Assembly (NCBI RefSeq): GCF_009758255.1
Contig: NZ_WSEN01000006.1
Location: 62,001-126,000 of the forward strand
Source: Microbacterium sp. MAH-37
Lineage (GTDB): Bacteria > Actinomycetota > Actinomycetes > Actinomycetales > Microbacteriaceae
Direction of reading: 5' to 3'
Length of the DNA stretch: 64,000 nt
The position numbers and the translations under genes were made by a program. The stretch's first letter is position 1; each line of letters opens with the position of its first letter. A model generated the notes under the pieces. That model was not told the origin of the DNA and did no database searches. It saw nothing but the letters and a program-made list of their open reading frames with translations. Positions 15,396 through 25,246 of this stretch are shown here, piece by piece.

Positions 15396-18300
15396 GTGGC
15401 GAACCAGGTGACCGGCGTCGGCGGCGACGGGGGGTTCGGAGCCAATTCCTGGCTCGTGGACGAGCTCTATGAGCAGTTCAAGAAGGATCGCAACTCCGTC
15501 GACAAGGAGTGGTGGCCGATCCTGGAGAACTACCAGCCGGATGCCGCGGCCGCGGCGCCCGTGCCGACCACGACGGCTCCGGTGACAGCGCCCATCCCCG
15601 TCATCGGCTCGCAGCCCGTGGCGCGCACCACGGCGAAGCCGGCCAGGCAGGCTCCGGTGCCCGCACAGGCGCCCAAGCCGCAGGCGAAGGCCGCGGAGGA
15701 CGCGCCGGCCGTCGACGAGGACAAGGTCACACCGCTGCGCGGCATGCCGAAGACCCTCGCCGCGAACATGGACCAGTCGCTCACGGTCCCGACCGCGACC
15801 AGCGTGCGCACCGTCCCGGCCAAGCTGATGATCGACAACCGCATCGTCGTCAACAACCACATGGCCCGCACCCGCGGCGGCAAGATCAGCTTCACTCACC
15901 TGATCGGCTGGGCGCTCATCCAGACGCTCAAGGAGTTCCCCAGCCAGAACGTGTTCTACGCCGAGGTCGACGGCAAGCCGTCTGTCGTGGCGCCTGCGCA
16001 CGTCAACCTCGGCATCGCGATCGACGTCCCGAAGCCGGACGGCACCCGCGCTCTGCTCGTGCCGAGCATCAAGCGCGCGGACACGATGAGCTTCCACGAG
16101 TACCTCTCCGCCTACGAGGACCTCATCTCACGTGCCCGAGGCAACAAGCTCACCGCGGCCGACTTCGCCGGCACGACCGTCTCGCTGACCAACCCCGGCG
16201 GCATCGGCACCGTGCACTCGGTGCCGCGTCTGATGAAGGGCCAGGGCTGCATCATCGGCGCCGGCGCCCTCGAGTACCCGGCCGAGTTCCAGGGGTCCAG
16301 CGAGAAGACACTGGCCGAGCTCGGCATCGGCAAGACCATCACGCTGACCAGCACCTACGACCACCGCGTCATCCAGGGTGCGGGCTCCGGCGAGTTCCTG
16401 AAGAAGGTGCACGAGCTGCTCATCGGCCAGCGCGGCTTCTACGACGACATCTTCGCCGCGCTGCGCATCCCGTACGCACCGATCCGCTGGAACTCCGACA
16501 TCGCGATCGACCTCGCCGAGCGCGTCGACAAGCAGTCCCGCGTGCAGGAGCTCATCAACTCGTTCCGCGTGCGCGGCCACCTCATGGCCGACATCGACCC
16601 GCTGGAGTACGTGCAGCGCACGCACCCCGATCTCGAGATCGAGAACCACGGTCTGACGTTCTGGGATCTGGACCGCGAGTTCATCACAGGCGGCTTCGGC
16701 GGCAAGCGGCAGATGAAGCTGCGCGACATCCTCGGCGTGCTGCGCGACTCGTACTGCCGCACGGTCGGCATCGAGTACATGCACATCCAGGATCCGGAGC
16801 AGCGCCGCTGGTTCCAGGAGAAGCTCGAGGTCAAGTACGTCAAGCCCGGCCACGACGAGCAGCTCCGGGTGCTCCGCAAGCTGAACGAGGGTGAGGCGTT
16901 CGAGACCTTCCTGCAGACGAAGTTCGTCGGTCAGAAGCGGTTCTCGCTGGAGGGTGCCGAGTCGCTCATCCCGCTGCTGGACGAGATCCTGCAGGGCGCG
17001 GCAGCCGCCGGTCTCGACGGCGCCGCGATCGGCATGGCCCACCGTGGTCGACTGAACGTGCTCACCAACATCGCCGGCAAGACCTACGGCCAGGTGTTCC
17101 GCGAGTTCGAGGGGTCGCTCACCCCGGGCAACCAGCGAGGCTCCGGCGACGTGAAGTACCACCTCGGCACCGAGGGCACCTTCGTCTCCGAGGACGGCGA
17201 GGAGCTGCCGGTCTACCTGGCCGCCAACCCGTCGCACCTGGAGACCGTCGACGGCGTGCTCGAGGGCATCGTGCGCGCCAAGCAGGACCGCAAGCCGATC
17301 GGCACCTTCGCCTGGCTGCCGATCCTCGTGCACGGCGATGCCGCGTTCGCCGGCCAGGGCGTGGTCGTGGAGACCCTGCAGATGTCGCAGCTGCGCGGCT
17401 ACCGCACCGGCGGCACCGTGCACGTCGTGGTCAACAACCAGGTCGGGTTCACCACCCTGCCGAACGACTCGCGCACCTCGGTCTACGCGACGGACGTCGC
17501 CAAGACCATCCAGGCGCCGATCTTCCACGTGAACGGCGACGACCCCGAGGCCGTCATCCACGTCGCGCAGCTGGCGTTCGAGTACCGCGAGCGGTTCCAC
17601 CGAGACGTCGTGGTCGACCTGGTCTGCTACCGCCGTCGCGGTCACAACGAGGGCGACGACCCGTCGATGACCCAGCCGCTGATGACCGACCTCATCCAGG
17701 CCAAGCGCTCTGTGCGCAAGCTGTACACCGAGGCCCTGGTCGGACGAGGCGACATCACCGAGGAGGAGTACGACGAGGCGAAGGCCGACTTCCAGAACCG
17801 CCTGGAGATCGCGTTCGCCGAGACGCACGCCGCCGAGACCGGCGCCACGCCGATCGCACCGGAGCTCACTCCGGTCGACGACCGGGTCGGCGCCCCCGAG
17901 GTCACCGGAGTCTCCGACGAGATCATCCGCCTGATCGGCGACGCGCACGCGAACAAGCCCGAGGGCTTCACCGTGCACCCGAAGCTGCAGCAGGCGCTCG
18001 ACAAGCGCGTCGAGATGAGCCGCTCCGGCTCCATCGACTGGGGCTTCGGCGAGCTGCTCGCGTTCGGCTCGCTGCTGCTCGAGGGCACCCCGGTGCGCCT
18101 GGCCGGTCAGGACTCGCGTCGCGGCACGTTCGTGCAGCGCCACGCCGTGCTGCACGACCGCAAGAACGGCCAGGAGTGGCTGCCGCTGACGAACCTGTCC
18201 GACAGCCAGGGCCGCTTCTTCGTGTACGACTCGCTGCTCAGCGAGTACGCCGCGCTCGGCTTCGAATACGGCTACTCGGTCGAGGACACCCAGGCGCTCG

Positions 18301-19058
18301 TGCTCTGGGAGGCGCAGTTCGGCGACTTCGTCAACGGCGCGCAGTCCGTCATCGACGAGTACATCTCGGCGGCGGAGCAGAAGTGGGGTCAGCAGTCGAG
18401 CGTGACCCTGCTGCTGCCGCACGGCTACGAGGGTCAGGGACCCGACCACTCCTCGGCACGCATGGAGCGCTTCCTGCAGCTGTGCGCACAGGAGAACATG
18501 ATCGTGGCGCGCCCCTCGACACCCGCGTCGTACTTCCACCTGCTGCGCCGTCAGGCCTACGCCCGTCCCCGCAAGCCGCTGATCGTCTTCACGCCGAAGG
18601 CCATGCTGCGCCTGCGCGGCGCGACCAGCGCGGTGGAGGACTTCACCCAGGGCCGCTTCGAGCCGGTGATCGACGACGCGCGTCAGCTCGATCGTGCCGC
18701 GGTCAAGCGCGTGCTGGTGCACTCGGGCAAGGTGCACTGGGATCTGCGCACCGAGCTCGACAAGAACCCGAACCCCGAGGTCGCACTGGTCCGGCTCGAG
18801 CAGCTGTACCCGACCCCGATCGACGAGCTCAAGGCGATCACCGACAGCTATCCGAACGCCGAGCTGGTGTGGGTACAGGAGGAGCCGGAGAACCAGGGCG
18901 CCTGGCCGTTCCTGGCCCTCGCGTTCGCCGAGGTCCCCGGTCCGCGTCAGTTCCGTGCGGTGAGCCGTCCGGCTTCCGCGTCGCCGGCGACCGGCTCCTC
19001 GAAGGTGCACGCCGTCGAGCAGGCCGAACTGCTGAAGGCGGCGCTCACCGTGAGCTGA
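15396..19058 (+). CDS. kgd: Multifunctional 2-oxoglutarate metabolism enzyme (Kgd, E1o fused to E2 acyltransferase domain)
   Basis: 1220 aa. An N-terminal segment (NSWLVDELYEQFKKD) and a Pro/Ala linker (about 50-105) precede a catalytic E2-type domain (about 110-350, active-site motif YDHRVIQGAGSGEFL) and a full ThDP-dependent E1o domain (about 385-1220; GMAHRGRLNVL near 545, GDAAFAGQG near 646, NNQVGFTT near 680). The E2 part has no lipoyl domain. In actinobacteria such proteins supply the E1/E2o activity of a mixed 2-oxoglutarate/pyruvate dehydrogenase complex and are inhibited by the FHA protein OdhI/GarA. Start GTG is preceded by AGAGGG. Confidence 0.95.
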   Translation: MANQVTGVGGDGGFGANSWLVDELYEQFKKDRNSVDKEWWPILENYQPDAAAAAPVPTTTAPVTAPIPVIGSQPVARTTAKPARQAPVPAQAPKPQAKAAEDAPAVDEDKVTPLRGMPKTLAANMDQSLTVPTATSVRTVPAKLMIDNRIVVNNHMARTRGGKISFTHLIGWALIQTLKEFPSQNVFYAEVDGKPSVVAPAHVNLGIAIDVPKPDGTRALLVPSIKRADTMSFHEYLSAYEDLISRARGNKLTAADFAGTTVSLTNPGGIGTVHSVPRLMKGQGCIIGAGALEYPAEFQGSSEKTLAELGIGKTITLTSTYDHRVIQGAGSGEFLKKVHELLIGQRGFYDDIFAALRIPYAPIRWNSDIAIDLAERVDKQSRVQELINSFRVRGHLMADIDPLEYVQRTHPDLEIENHGLTFWDLDREFITGGFGGKRQMKLRDILGVLRDSYCRTVGIEYMHIQDPEQRRWFQEKLEVKYVKPGHDEQLRVLRKLNEGEAFETFLQTKFVGQKRFSLEGAESLIPLLDEILQGAAAAGLDGAAIGMAHRGRLNVLTNIAGKTYGQVFREFEGSLTPGNQRGSGDVKYHLGTEGTFVSEDGEELPVYLAANPSHLETVDGVLEGIVRAKQDRKPIGTFAWLPILVHGDAAFAGQGVVVETLQMSQLRGYRTGGTVHVVVNNQVGFTTLPNDSRTSVYATDVAKTIQAPIFHVNGDDPEAVIHVAQLAFEYRERFHRDVVVDLVCYRRRGHNEGDDPSMTQPLMTDLIQAKRSVRKLYTEALVGRGDITEEEYDEAKADFQNRLEIAFAETHAAETGATPIAPELTPVDDRVGAPEVTGVSDEIIRLIGDAHANKPEGFTVHPKLQQALDKRVEMSRSGSIDWGFGELLAFGSLLLEGTPVRLAGQDSRRGTFVQRHAVLHDRKNGQEWLPLTNLSDSQGRFFVYDSLLSEYAALGFEYGYSVEDTQALVLWEAQFGDFVNGAQSVIDEYISAAEQKWGQQSSVTLLLPHGYEGQGPDHSSARMERFLQLCAQENMIVARPSTPASYFHLLRRQAYARPRKPLIVFTPKAMLRLRGATSAVEDFTQGRFEPVIDDARQLDRAAVKRVLVHSGKVHWDLRTELDKNPNPEVALVRLEQLYPTPIDELKAITDSYPNAELVWVQEEPENQGAWPFLALAFAEVPGPRQFRAVSRPASASPATGSSKVHAVEQAELLKAALTVS

Positions 19059-19068
19059 TCCGCCTGTC

Positions 19069-19117
19069 GAGACGACGGATGCCGCCCCTCCTCGGGAGGG
19101 GCGGCATCCGTCGTCTC
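19069..19117. terminator. Bidirectional terminator between kgd and the APC permease
   Basis: A perfect 23-bp inverted repeat (19069-19091 with 19095-19117, loop TCG). It lies between convergent genes and overlaps the permease stop codon. The outer stem shares AGACGACGGA with the terminator at 44196. Confidence 0.9.
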
Positions 19118-20408
19118 AGGCGCTGCGTCGTCTGCGCACGAGCGTGACGACGAGGGCGGCGGCCGCGAGCAGCAGCGGCATCACCAGCGCGATGCCCGCC
19201 AGCGGCAGCAGCAGGATCGTGAGCACCACAGCGACCACGGCGAATCGATGCCCCGCTGTGCCCCGCGGGAGCAGCCGGACGGCCGAGATCATCCCGATCA
19301 CGTAGATCGCGACCATGCTCGCAGTGTGGATCAGGATGAACGGCTGCAGCTCTCCCCCTGCGACCAGCGCGGCGCAGAAGTACAGCATGACGACGCCGCC
19401 GGTGAGCAGCAGAGCGCGGCGCGGGACCTGCCCGTTCTCGACTCCCTTCGCGAACCAGCCGGGCAGGTCGCCGGCGGATGCCAGAGAGGCGCCGAGCTTC
19501 GCGAACGCGGCGAGATACACGTTCATCACGCCCAGGGCGACGATGCCCGCCGCCGCTCCGATCAGCATCGGCGCACCCGGCAGGTCGCCGACACGGGCGA
19601 GGTCGAGGAGCACCACGTCGCCCTCCCCGGCTCGGCCGCCGAGCGTTCCCACTGTGACGATCTGAAGCACCAGGTAACCGGCCCCGGAGAGCACCAGAGT
19701 CACGGCAGTGGCGATCGGGATGGTGCTGCGCGGCCGGCGGAACTCACCGGAGATGTGGGTGCCGACCTCCCAGCCGGCGAACGCCCACACGTACATCACG
19801 ATCGCCGTGCCCACCCCGCCCCAGCCGTGCGGCAGGAACGGCCGGAAGTTCCCCGGCTCCACCGCCGGCGCAGCCACGGCGATCACGGTGATCACGACCG
19901 CCATGAGCAGCGCCGTCAGGGCGAGCTGCGCCCAACCCGCGATCCGCACGCCGAAGAGGTTCGCGATGAACGGGACGGCGAGGAACGCGAGGGCGATCAC
20001 GGGGACGGCCGTCTCGTCGATGCCGAGGACGGCGGCGACGTACCGGGCCCCGAGCAGTGCGACGACGCATCCGCCGGCGGCGACGCCGAACATGAACCAG
20101 TAGCCGGCCGCTCTGGCCGCGGTGGGACCGAGCGTGCGGCGGGCGTAGGCCGCGACACCGCCGGGGTCGGGATGACGTGCGGCCAGCGCGGCGAAGGCTC
20201 CCGCGAGCGGGATCGCGAGCAGCGTCACCGCCGCGACCGACAGGATGCTCGCCGGCCCCGCTGTCTGCGCGGCAAGGCCGGGCAGCACGAGCAGGCCGGT
20301 GCCGAGCACGGAGGCGAGGTACAGCGCGATCCCCGGCAGCAGGCCGAGACGACCGCCGACGAGTTCTGCAGGATGCGTCGCGATCGGCGCGGGTTCCCGG
20401 ATGCTCAC
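19116..20408 (-). CDS. APC family amino-acid permease
   Basis: 430 aa with about twelve hydrophobic helices. The first helix region (GIALYLASVLGTGLLVLPGLAAQTAGPAS) carries the GTGLL-type unwound-helix motif of the amino acid-polyamine-organocation superfamily, and AFAGWEVGTHISGEFRRPRSTIP is the conserved TM6-loop region. The closest type is the YjeH-like efflux or uptake group; the substrate is unknown. GTG start six bases after TAGCGT. Confidence 0.85.
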   Translation of the reverse strand: MSIREPAPIATHPAELVGGRLGLLPGIALYLASVLGTGLLVLPGLAAQTAGPASILSVAAVTLLAIPLAGAFAALAARHPDPGGVAAYARRTLGPTAARAAGYWFMFGVAAGGCVVALLGARYVAAVLGIDETAVPVIALAFLAVPFIANLFGVRIAGWAQLALTALLMAVVITVIAVAAPAVEPGNFRPFLPHGWGGVGTAIVMYVWAFAGWEVGTHISGEFRRPRSTIPIATAVTLVLSGAGYLVLQIVTVGTLGGRAGEGDVVLLDLARVGDLPGAPMLIGAAAGIVALGVMNVYLAAFAKLGASLASAGDLPGWFAKGVENGQVPRRALLLTGGVVMLYFCAALVAGGELQPFILIHTASMVAIYVIGMISAVRLLPRGTAGHRFAVVAVVLTILLLPLAGIALVMPLLLAAAALVVTLVRRRRSA

Positions 20409-20414
20409 CCGCTC

Positions 20415-20420
20415 ACGCTA
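20415..20420 (-). promoter_or_regulatory. -10 box TAGCGT of a leaderless promoter (APC permease)
   Basis: TAGCGT-GAGCGG-GTG: the six-base spacing to the start codon defines the start chosen. Confidence 0.55.
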
Positions 20421-20522
20421 GCGCCGGGATCCGACCTCGGGACTCGCTCGGCAGCCCGCGGACGAGGATTGTCCGGATTGCTCCGCAGAGCGGCCGGATC
20501 ACTCCGTCGGTCGGCCCTCGGA

Positions 20523-21821
20523 TCAGTACCAGATGCCCAGAGTCGGCGCCTCGGCCGTGCGGAACGCGTCGTCGAGGGAGGCGACCTCGTCGAGGTCTCC
20601 GCGGATGCGGCCCGCAGCGGCGAGCTGGGTCGCGCGCACTCCCCCGGCGTAGATCGCGGAGAGCTCCACCACGGTCATCGTGACGTCAGCGGCAGCATCC
20701 GTCGCATCGGCCGTCACCTCGCCGGACGCGCCGATGCGAAGCCGCCACGTACCGTCGGCGAAGCCCAGCGCGTCGTCCACGCGCAGCACGATGTCGAGCG
20801 GCGCACGATAGGTGCGCGCCGTGAGTGCGGCGGGGACGTCGAGGACGCGCAGCCAGCCGTGGTCGTGCACGGTGAACTCGACGGCCCGCTGGTCGGCCAC
20901 CAGGTGCAGGATCGGGTCGTCGACAGGACGCAGATCGCCCTCGATCCCGGTCACGAGGTCATGATGGACGGCGAAGCTCCACAGCGCGCGCAGCGCCTCG
21001 TCGGTCTCGGTCACGAGATGGTTGATGGCCAGCGTGAATCGGAAGGTCCCTGATTGCTCCTTCAGCGAGTACGCGAGCACTCCCCTGGTTTCGCCGTCGG
21101 CGTCGAGGTAGCGCACTCCGCGCACGCCGGAGCCCTTCGCGTCGTCGGCGGCGAGTCCGGCCTTGCGCAGCCAGCGCAGCTTCCAGCCCGGGATCTGCCC
21201 CGTCCGCCGGATGCGGGACCGCTCGAACACGCTCCCCAGCTCGGCGGCGGTGGTCTCCCGGTCGATGTACTCCAGCCGGCCCTCCGTCGCACCCCCGATC
21301 CATCCGGCCCTGCGGGTGTCGATCGCCACGCGCGCGACCGGGATCGCCGGCGCGAACCCGTACCGCGAGTAGATCGTCGCCTCCGACACCGTCAGCCCGG
21401 CGATCGGTACGCCGGCGGATGCCGCGGAGCGGAGTTCGCCCTCCAGCAGGTTCCTGGCGATGCCGCGACGGCGGTGCGTGGCGGCGACGGTGACGGAGCT
21501 GATCGCCCACATCGGGACCTCACCGCCGGGAACGCTCAGCGGTGTCACCCAGGAGTTCACCGTGGCGACGGGGAACTCCTCCGGTGCGGCGCCGGGCTCG
21601 TAGACGCCGATGTTCCGGCGGTCCTCCCACCCCTCCCGCATCCGCCCGATCTGCTCCTCGCCCGGATCGGCGTCGAGGAAGCCGCGGGCGTCGGCCCGTG
21701 CGAACGCGCCTGCCGGGACGGCATCCGCCATGTCGACGACGCGGTACTCGAGACCGTCGTCACGCAGACGTGCGGTGGACTGGGGATCAGTGGCCACGGA
21801 GCGGGCGTCGATGAGGTTCAC
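20523..21821 (-). CDS. Eis-like GNAT family N-acetyltransferase
   Basis: 432 aa, the length of Eis proteins. The first GNAT domain holds the acetyl-CoA motif SSVTVAATHRRRGIARNLLEGEL (about 112-134) and the conserved tyrosine region SEATIYSRYGFAPA; a second GNAT-like domain and a C-terminal SCP2-like domain (about 300-425) follow. In mycobacterial Eis the free C-terminal carboxylate takes part in catalysis; this protein ends in Trp-Tyr, in line with that. Eis enzymes acetylate amines, including aminoglycosides, at several positions; the physiological substrate here is unknown. GTG start behind TAGGGT. Confidence 0.88.
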   Translation of the reverse strand: MNLIDARSVATDPQSTARLRDDGLEYRVVDMADAVPAGAFARADARGFLDADPGEEQIGRMREGWEDRRNIGVYEPGAAPEEFPVATVNSWVTPLSVPGGEVPMWAISSVTVAATHRRRGIARNLLEGELRSAASAGVPIAGLTVSEATIYSRYGFAPAIPVARVAIDTRRAGWIGGATEGRLEYIDRETTAAELGSVFERSRIRRTGQIPGWKLRWLRKAGLAADDAKGSGVRGVRYLDADGETRGVLAYSLKEQSGTFRFTLAINHLVTETDEALRALWSFAVHHDLVTGIEGDLRPVDDPILHLVADQRAVEFTVHDHGWLRVLDVPAALTARTYRAPLDIVLRVDDALGFADGTWRLRIGASGEVTADATDAAADVTMTVVELSAIYAGGVRATQLAAAGRIRGDLDEVASLDDAFRTAEAPTLGIWY

Positions 21822-21827
21822 CCGCCC

Positions 21828-21833
21828 ACCCTA
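21828..21833 (-). promoter_or_regulatory. -10 box TAGGGT of a leaderless promoter (Eis-like gene)
   Basis: TAGGGT-GGGCGG-GTG, the same six-base geometry as neighbouring genes. Confidence 0.55.
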
Positions 21834-21853
21834 TCCAGGGGCGCCGACGGAAG

Positions 21854-22093
21854 TCAGTGCGCCGCGGCGGTGCGCAGCCGTGCGAGGACCTGGTCGCGCA
21901 GCTCCTCGGGAGCCGCCTCCTTGCAGGCGCGCGCGACGACCTCGGTCAGGGTCTTGGCCACGAGTGCCTCGTCCTGGCAGGACGGGCAGTTGTCCAGGTG
22001 CTCGCGGATCTCGCCCTCGGACGTCTTGCAGACCTCCGAGCGCAGGTACTCCTCCAGGTCGCGACGCGCCTTCTCACAGCCGCAGTCCGTCAT
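21854..22093 (-). CDS. rsrA: Zinc-binding redox-sensing anti-sigma factor RsrA
   Basis: 79 aa, the size of the mycothiol-system anti-sigma factors. The ZAS motif H-x3-C-x2-C is HLDNCPSC (His32, Cys36, Cys39), with further cysteines at 4, 6 and 22. Under disulfide stress oxidation releases zinc and frees SigR. The ATG overlaps the sigR stop codon (ATGA), giving coupled 1:1 synthesis. Confidence 0.93.
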   Translation of the reverse strand: MTDCGCEKARRDLEEYLRSEVCKTSEGEIREHLDNCPSCQDEALVAKTLTEVVARACKEAAPEELRDQVLARLRTAAAH

Positions 22094-22770
22094 TTCGTGC
22101 TCCTTGTTCCGGCCGCCGCGATTCCTCGCTCGGCGGCATAGTCAGCCAGCAGCTCCCGCAGCATGCGCCTGCCACGGTGCAGGCGACTCATCACGGTGCC
22201 GATGGGCGTCTTCATGATGTCGGCGATCTCCTGGTAGGAGAATCCCTCGACATCGGCCAGGTACACGGCGAGGCGGAAGTCCTCCGGCACCTGCTGCAGC
22301 GCATCCTTGACAACGGATGCCGGCATCCGGTCGATCGCCTCGGCCTCGGCCGAGCGACTGCGGGACGCCGTCGTGGACTCCGCGCCGCCGAGCTGCCAGT
22401 CCTCGAGCTCGTCGATCGTGCCCTGGAAAGGCTCGCGCTGCTTCTTGCGGTAGATGTTGATGTACGTGTTCGTCAGGATCCGGTACAGCCACGCCTTCAG
22501 GTTGGTGCCCTGCGAGAACGTCGCCCACGAGCCGTACGCCTTCACGAAGGTCTCCTGCACGAGATCGGCGGCGTCCGCCGGGTTGCGCGTCATGCGCATG
22601 GCAGCGGCATACAGCTGATCCATGTACGGGATCGCCTGCTCCTCGAAATCGCGTCGAGGGTCGCGCGCGGCAGCGTCGTCAGAAGAGGTGTCATCCATCA
22701 CCGGCCAGTCTAGGCCGGTGGCCCAAGGGTCCACGATGGCGATGTCATCGCGCTCCAGAGTGGCGAGCAT
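22090..22770 (-). CDS. sigR: ECF sigma factor SigR/SigH
   Basis: 226 aa group-4 sigma factor. Region 2 is seen in [32 protein letters not shown] text and [24 protein letters not shown]; region 4 in [37 protein letters not shown]. It controls thiol-oxidative stress genes and is held by RsrA. The start at 22770 is supported by AGGAGGGG ten bases upstream; a second ATG at 22698 would give a shorter form, and Streptomyces is known to make two SigR forms, so both may be used. Divergent from aroA. Confidence 0.93.
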   Translation of the reverse strand: MLATLERDDIAIVDPWATGLDWPVMDDTSSDDAAARDPRRDFEEQAIPYMDQLYAAAMRMTRNPADAADLVQETFVKAYGSWATFSQGTNLKAWLYRILTNTYINIYRKKQREPFQGTIDELEDWQLGGAESTTASRSRSAEAEAIDRMPASVVKDALQQVPEDFRLAVYLADVEGFSYQEIADIMKTPIGTVMSRLHRGRRMLRELLADYAAERGIAAAGTRSTK

Positions 22771-22807
22771 GCCGCCCCTCCTCTCGGTTCACGTACGGGC
22801 CGTTCAC

Positions 22808-22813
22808 TAAGGT
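22808..22813 (+). promoter_or_regulatory. -10 box TAAGGT upstream of aroA
   Basis: TAAGGT lies eight bases before the ATG at 22822, implying no or a one-to-two-base leader. This favours the ATG over a TTG three codons upstream. Confidence 0.45.
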
Positions 22814-22821
22814 TGGAACCG

Positions 22822-24165
22822 ATGAGCGCTGCAAGGTATTCCACCTCTCCCGCGAAGGGCCGGTATTCCGCGCCCGTGGCCGACGGGCCGGTCGTCGCGA
22901 CCCTGACGATCCCCGGCTCCAAGTCGCTGACGAACCGCGAGCTGATCATCGCCGCGATCGCCGACGGCCCCGGCCGGCTGCTGCGTCCGCTGCACTCCGA
23001 CGACTCCCGCCGCATGGTCGAGGCTCTGCGCGCACTCGGCGTCGGCATCGAGGAGGTCGAGGGCGACGGCGAGTTCGGCCCCGACCTCGAGGTGACCCCC
23101 GCGCCACTGTCCGGGGGGAACGAGATCGACTGCGGGCAGGCCGGCACGGTGATGCGCTTCATCGCTCCGCTGGCCGGCCTCGCCACGGCTGACGTGCCGC
23201 TCACCGCGGACGAGAACGCCCTGCACCGCCCGATGGGCGCCATGATCCACGCGCTCCGCGACCTGGGCGTGGACGTCGACGACGAGGGCACCTGGTCGCT
23301 GCCGTTCACCGTCCGCGGCCACGGGCACATCCGCGGTGGCAGGGTCGAGATCGACGCCTCGGAGTCCAGTCAGTTCGTCTCCGGGCTGCTCCTGGCCGCT
23401 CCGAGATTCGACGTCGGGCTGCACCTGGTGCACATCGGGGAGCACCTGCCGAGCCTGCCGCACATCGACATGACCATCGAGGCGCTCAGCACCCGCGGCA
23501 TCCGCATCGAACGGCCCGCCGCCGGCGAGTGGCTTGTCGAGGCGGGCGTGCCACGCGCGAAGCAGATCGCGATCGAGCCCGATCTGTCCAACGCGGCGCC
23601 GTTCCTCGCCGCGGCGCTCGTGACCGGCGGCGAGGTGTCCGTCACCGGCTGGCCGCTGCACTCCACCCAACCGGGCGCACTGCTGCCCGACATCCTGCGC
23701 GCGATGGGCGCCCACGTGGTGCGTCACTCCGGCGTGCTCAGCGTCCGCGCCGGAGAGGGCATCCGCGGTCTCGATCTCGATCTGTCGGCGGCCAGTGAGC
23801 TGACACCGACGATCGTGGGGATCGCAGCCTTCGCCGACGGTCCCACCACGATCCGCGGCGTCGCCCACATCCGCGGCCACGAGACCGATCGCATCGCGGC
23901 GCTCGTCGGCAACCTGCGCGCCCTCGGCGGCGACATCGAGGAGCTGCCGGACGGCATGCGCATCACGCCGGTACCACTGCACGGCGGCGAGTGGCCCGCC
24001 CACCACGATCACCGTATGGCGACCACCGGCGCGCTGATCGGGCTGCGGGTCCCCGGGGTCGAGATCGACGAGATCGGCACCACCGCCAAGACCCTGCCCG
24101 AGTTCACGCAGCTCTGGGAGCGGATGCACGAGGGCACCGGCGCGCGGGAGGGCGCAGACGCGTGA
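22822..24165 (+). CDS. aroA: 3-phosphoshikimate 1-carboxyvinyltransferase (EPSP synthase)
   Basis: 447 aa. The motifs PGSKSLTNRELIIAA (near residue 31), DCGQAGTVMRFIAPLA and the C-terminal HDHRMATTGALIGL are diagnostic; it makes 5-enolpyruvylshikimate-3-phosphate for aromatic amino acids. The position divergent to sigR-rsrA and overlapping rsgA is the conserved actinobacterial order. The last four bases overlap the rsgA start (GTGA). Confidence 0.96.
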   Translation: MSAARYSTSPAKGRYSAPVADGPVVATLTIPGSKSLTNRELIIAAIADGPGRLLRPLHSDDSRRMVEALRALGVGIEEVEGDGEFGPDLEVTPAPLSGGNEIDCGQAGTVMRFIAPLAGLATADVPLTADENALHRPMGAMIHALRDLGVDVDDEGTWSLPFTVRGHGHIRGGRVEIDASESSQFVSGLLLAAPRFDVGLHLVHIGEHLPSLPHIDMTIEALSTRGIRIERPAAGEWLVEAGVPRAKQIAIEPDLSNAAPFLAAALVTGGEVSVTGWPLHSTQPGALLPDILRAMGAHVVRHSGVLSVRAGEGIRGLDLDLSAASELTPTIVGIAAFADGPTTIRGVAHIRGHETDRIAALVGNLRALGGDIEELPDGMRITPVPLHGGEWPAHHDHRMATTGALIGLRVPGVEIDEIGTTAKTLPEFTQLWERMHEGTGAREGADA

Positions 24166-25205
24166 GCTGGCTGGGCGCTGACGACGACGAGGACGAGTTT
24201 GACGAATTCGACGAGTCCGACGTCCGGGTGCGCCCGAATCCGAAGGCGAACCGGCCTCGCACCAAGCGCCGCCCCGCTCACGAGGACGCCTCGATCGGCC
24301 GCGTGCTCGGCGTCGACCGCGGCCGGTACAGCGTGCTGGTCGACGAGGACACCGATGACGAGCACCTGATCACCGCCGCGCGCGCCAGAGAGCTGCGGAA
24401 GAAGCCGATCGTCACCGGCGACCGCGCCCGCGTCGTGGGCGACCGTTCGGGCGAGGAGGGCACGCTCGGCCGCATCGTCGGTATCGAGGAGCGCACCTCG
24501 CTGCTGCGCCGCAGTGCGGACGACACCGACCAGGTCGAGCGCGTCATCGTCGCGAACGCCGACCAGATGCTGGTCGTGGTCGCGTCCGCCGATCCCGAGC
24601 CCCGCGAGCGCCTGGTCGATCGCTATCTCGTGGCAGCACTGGATGCCGGCATTCGCCCCCTCCTGGTCGTGACGAAGACCGACCTCGCGGATCCGGCGCC
24701 GTTCCTGGCGCACTTCGACGGGCTGGACGACCTGCGCGTGTTCACCAGCGCACGCGGGCAGATGCCGGTCGAGGAGATCGGGGCGGCCCTCGTGGGGCAC
24801 TCCACGGTCTTCGTCGGGCACTCAGGAGTCGGCAAGTCCACGCTCGTCAACGCGCTGGTCCCCACAGCCGGGCGGGCCACCGGCCACGTCAACGAGGTCA
24901 CCGGCCGCGGCCGGCACACCTCGTCGTCCACCGTGTCGCTGCGCTATCAGGGCGAAGGCGGACGCGGCTGGGTCATCGACACCCCCGGCGTGCGCTCCTT
25001 CGGCCTTGGCCACGTCGATCCGGTCAACATCCTCGCCGCCTTCACCGAGCTCGCGGCCATCGCCGAGGACTGCCCCCGCGGGTGCACCCACCTGCCGGAT
25101 GCACCGGACTGCGCGCTGAACGAGGCCGCGGCATCTGGGCAACTGGGCGAGGCGGGACGGGCGCGCCTGGACTCGCTGCAGAGGCTGCTGCTGACCTTCG
25201 GCTGA
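24162..25205 (+). CDS. rsgA: Ribosome small subunit-dependent GTPase RsgA
   Basis: 347 aa circularly permuted GTPase involved in late 30S maturation. After an acidic N-terminal tail and an OB fold (about 45-110) come G4 (TKTDL), G1 (GHSGVGKST), and G3 (DTPGVRSF), the permuted order. The C-terminal zinc site is seen in CPRGCTHLPDAPDC. GTG start overlaps the aroA stop, indicating coupling. The acidic run DDDEDEFDEFDESD at the N-terminus is typical of actinobacterial members. Confidence 0.93.
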   Translation: MSWLGADDDEDEFDEFDESDVRVRPNPKANRPRTKRRPAHEDASIGRVLGVDRGRYSVLVDEDTDDEHLITAARARELRKKPIVTGDRARVVGDRSGEEGTLGRIVGIEERTSLLRRSADDTDQVERVIVANADQMLVVVASADPEPRERLVDRYLVAALDAGIRPLLVVTKTDLADPAPFLAHFDGLDDLRVFTSARGQMPVEEIGAALVGHSTVFVGHSGVGKSTLVNALVPTAGRATGHVNEVTGRGRHTSSSTVSLRYQGEGGRGWVIDTPGVRSFGLGHVDPVNILAAFTELAAIAEDCPRGCTHLPDAPDCALNEAAASGQLGEAGRARLDSLQRLLLTFG

Positions 25206-25234
25206 CCGGCCGGCCCTCCCGCGGCCGCCGCCGA

Positions 25235-25240
25235 TAGGCT
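25235..25240 (+). promoter_or_regulatory. -10 box TAGGCT of a leaderless promoter (bcp)
   Basis: TAGGCT-GGGAAC-ATG. Confidence 0.6.
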
Positions 25241-25246
25241 GGGAAC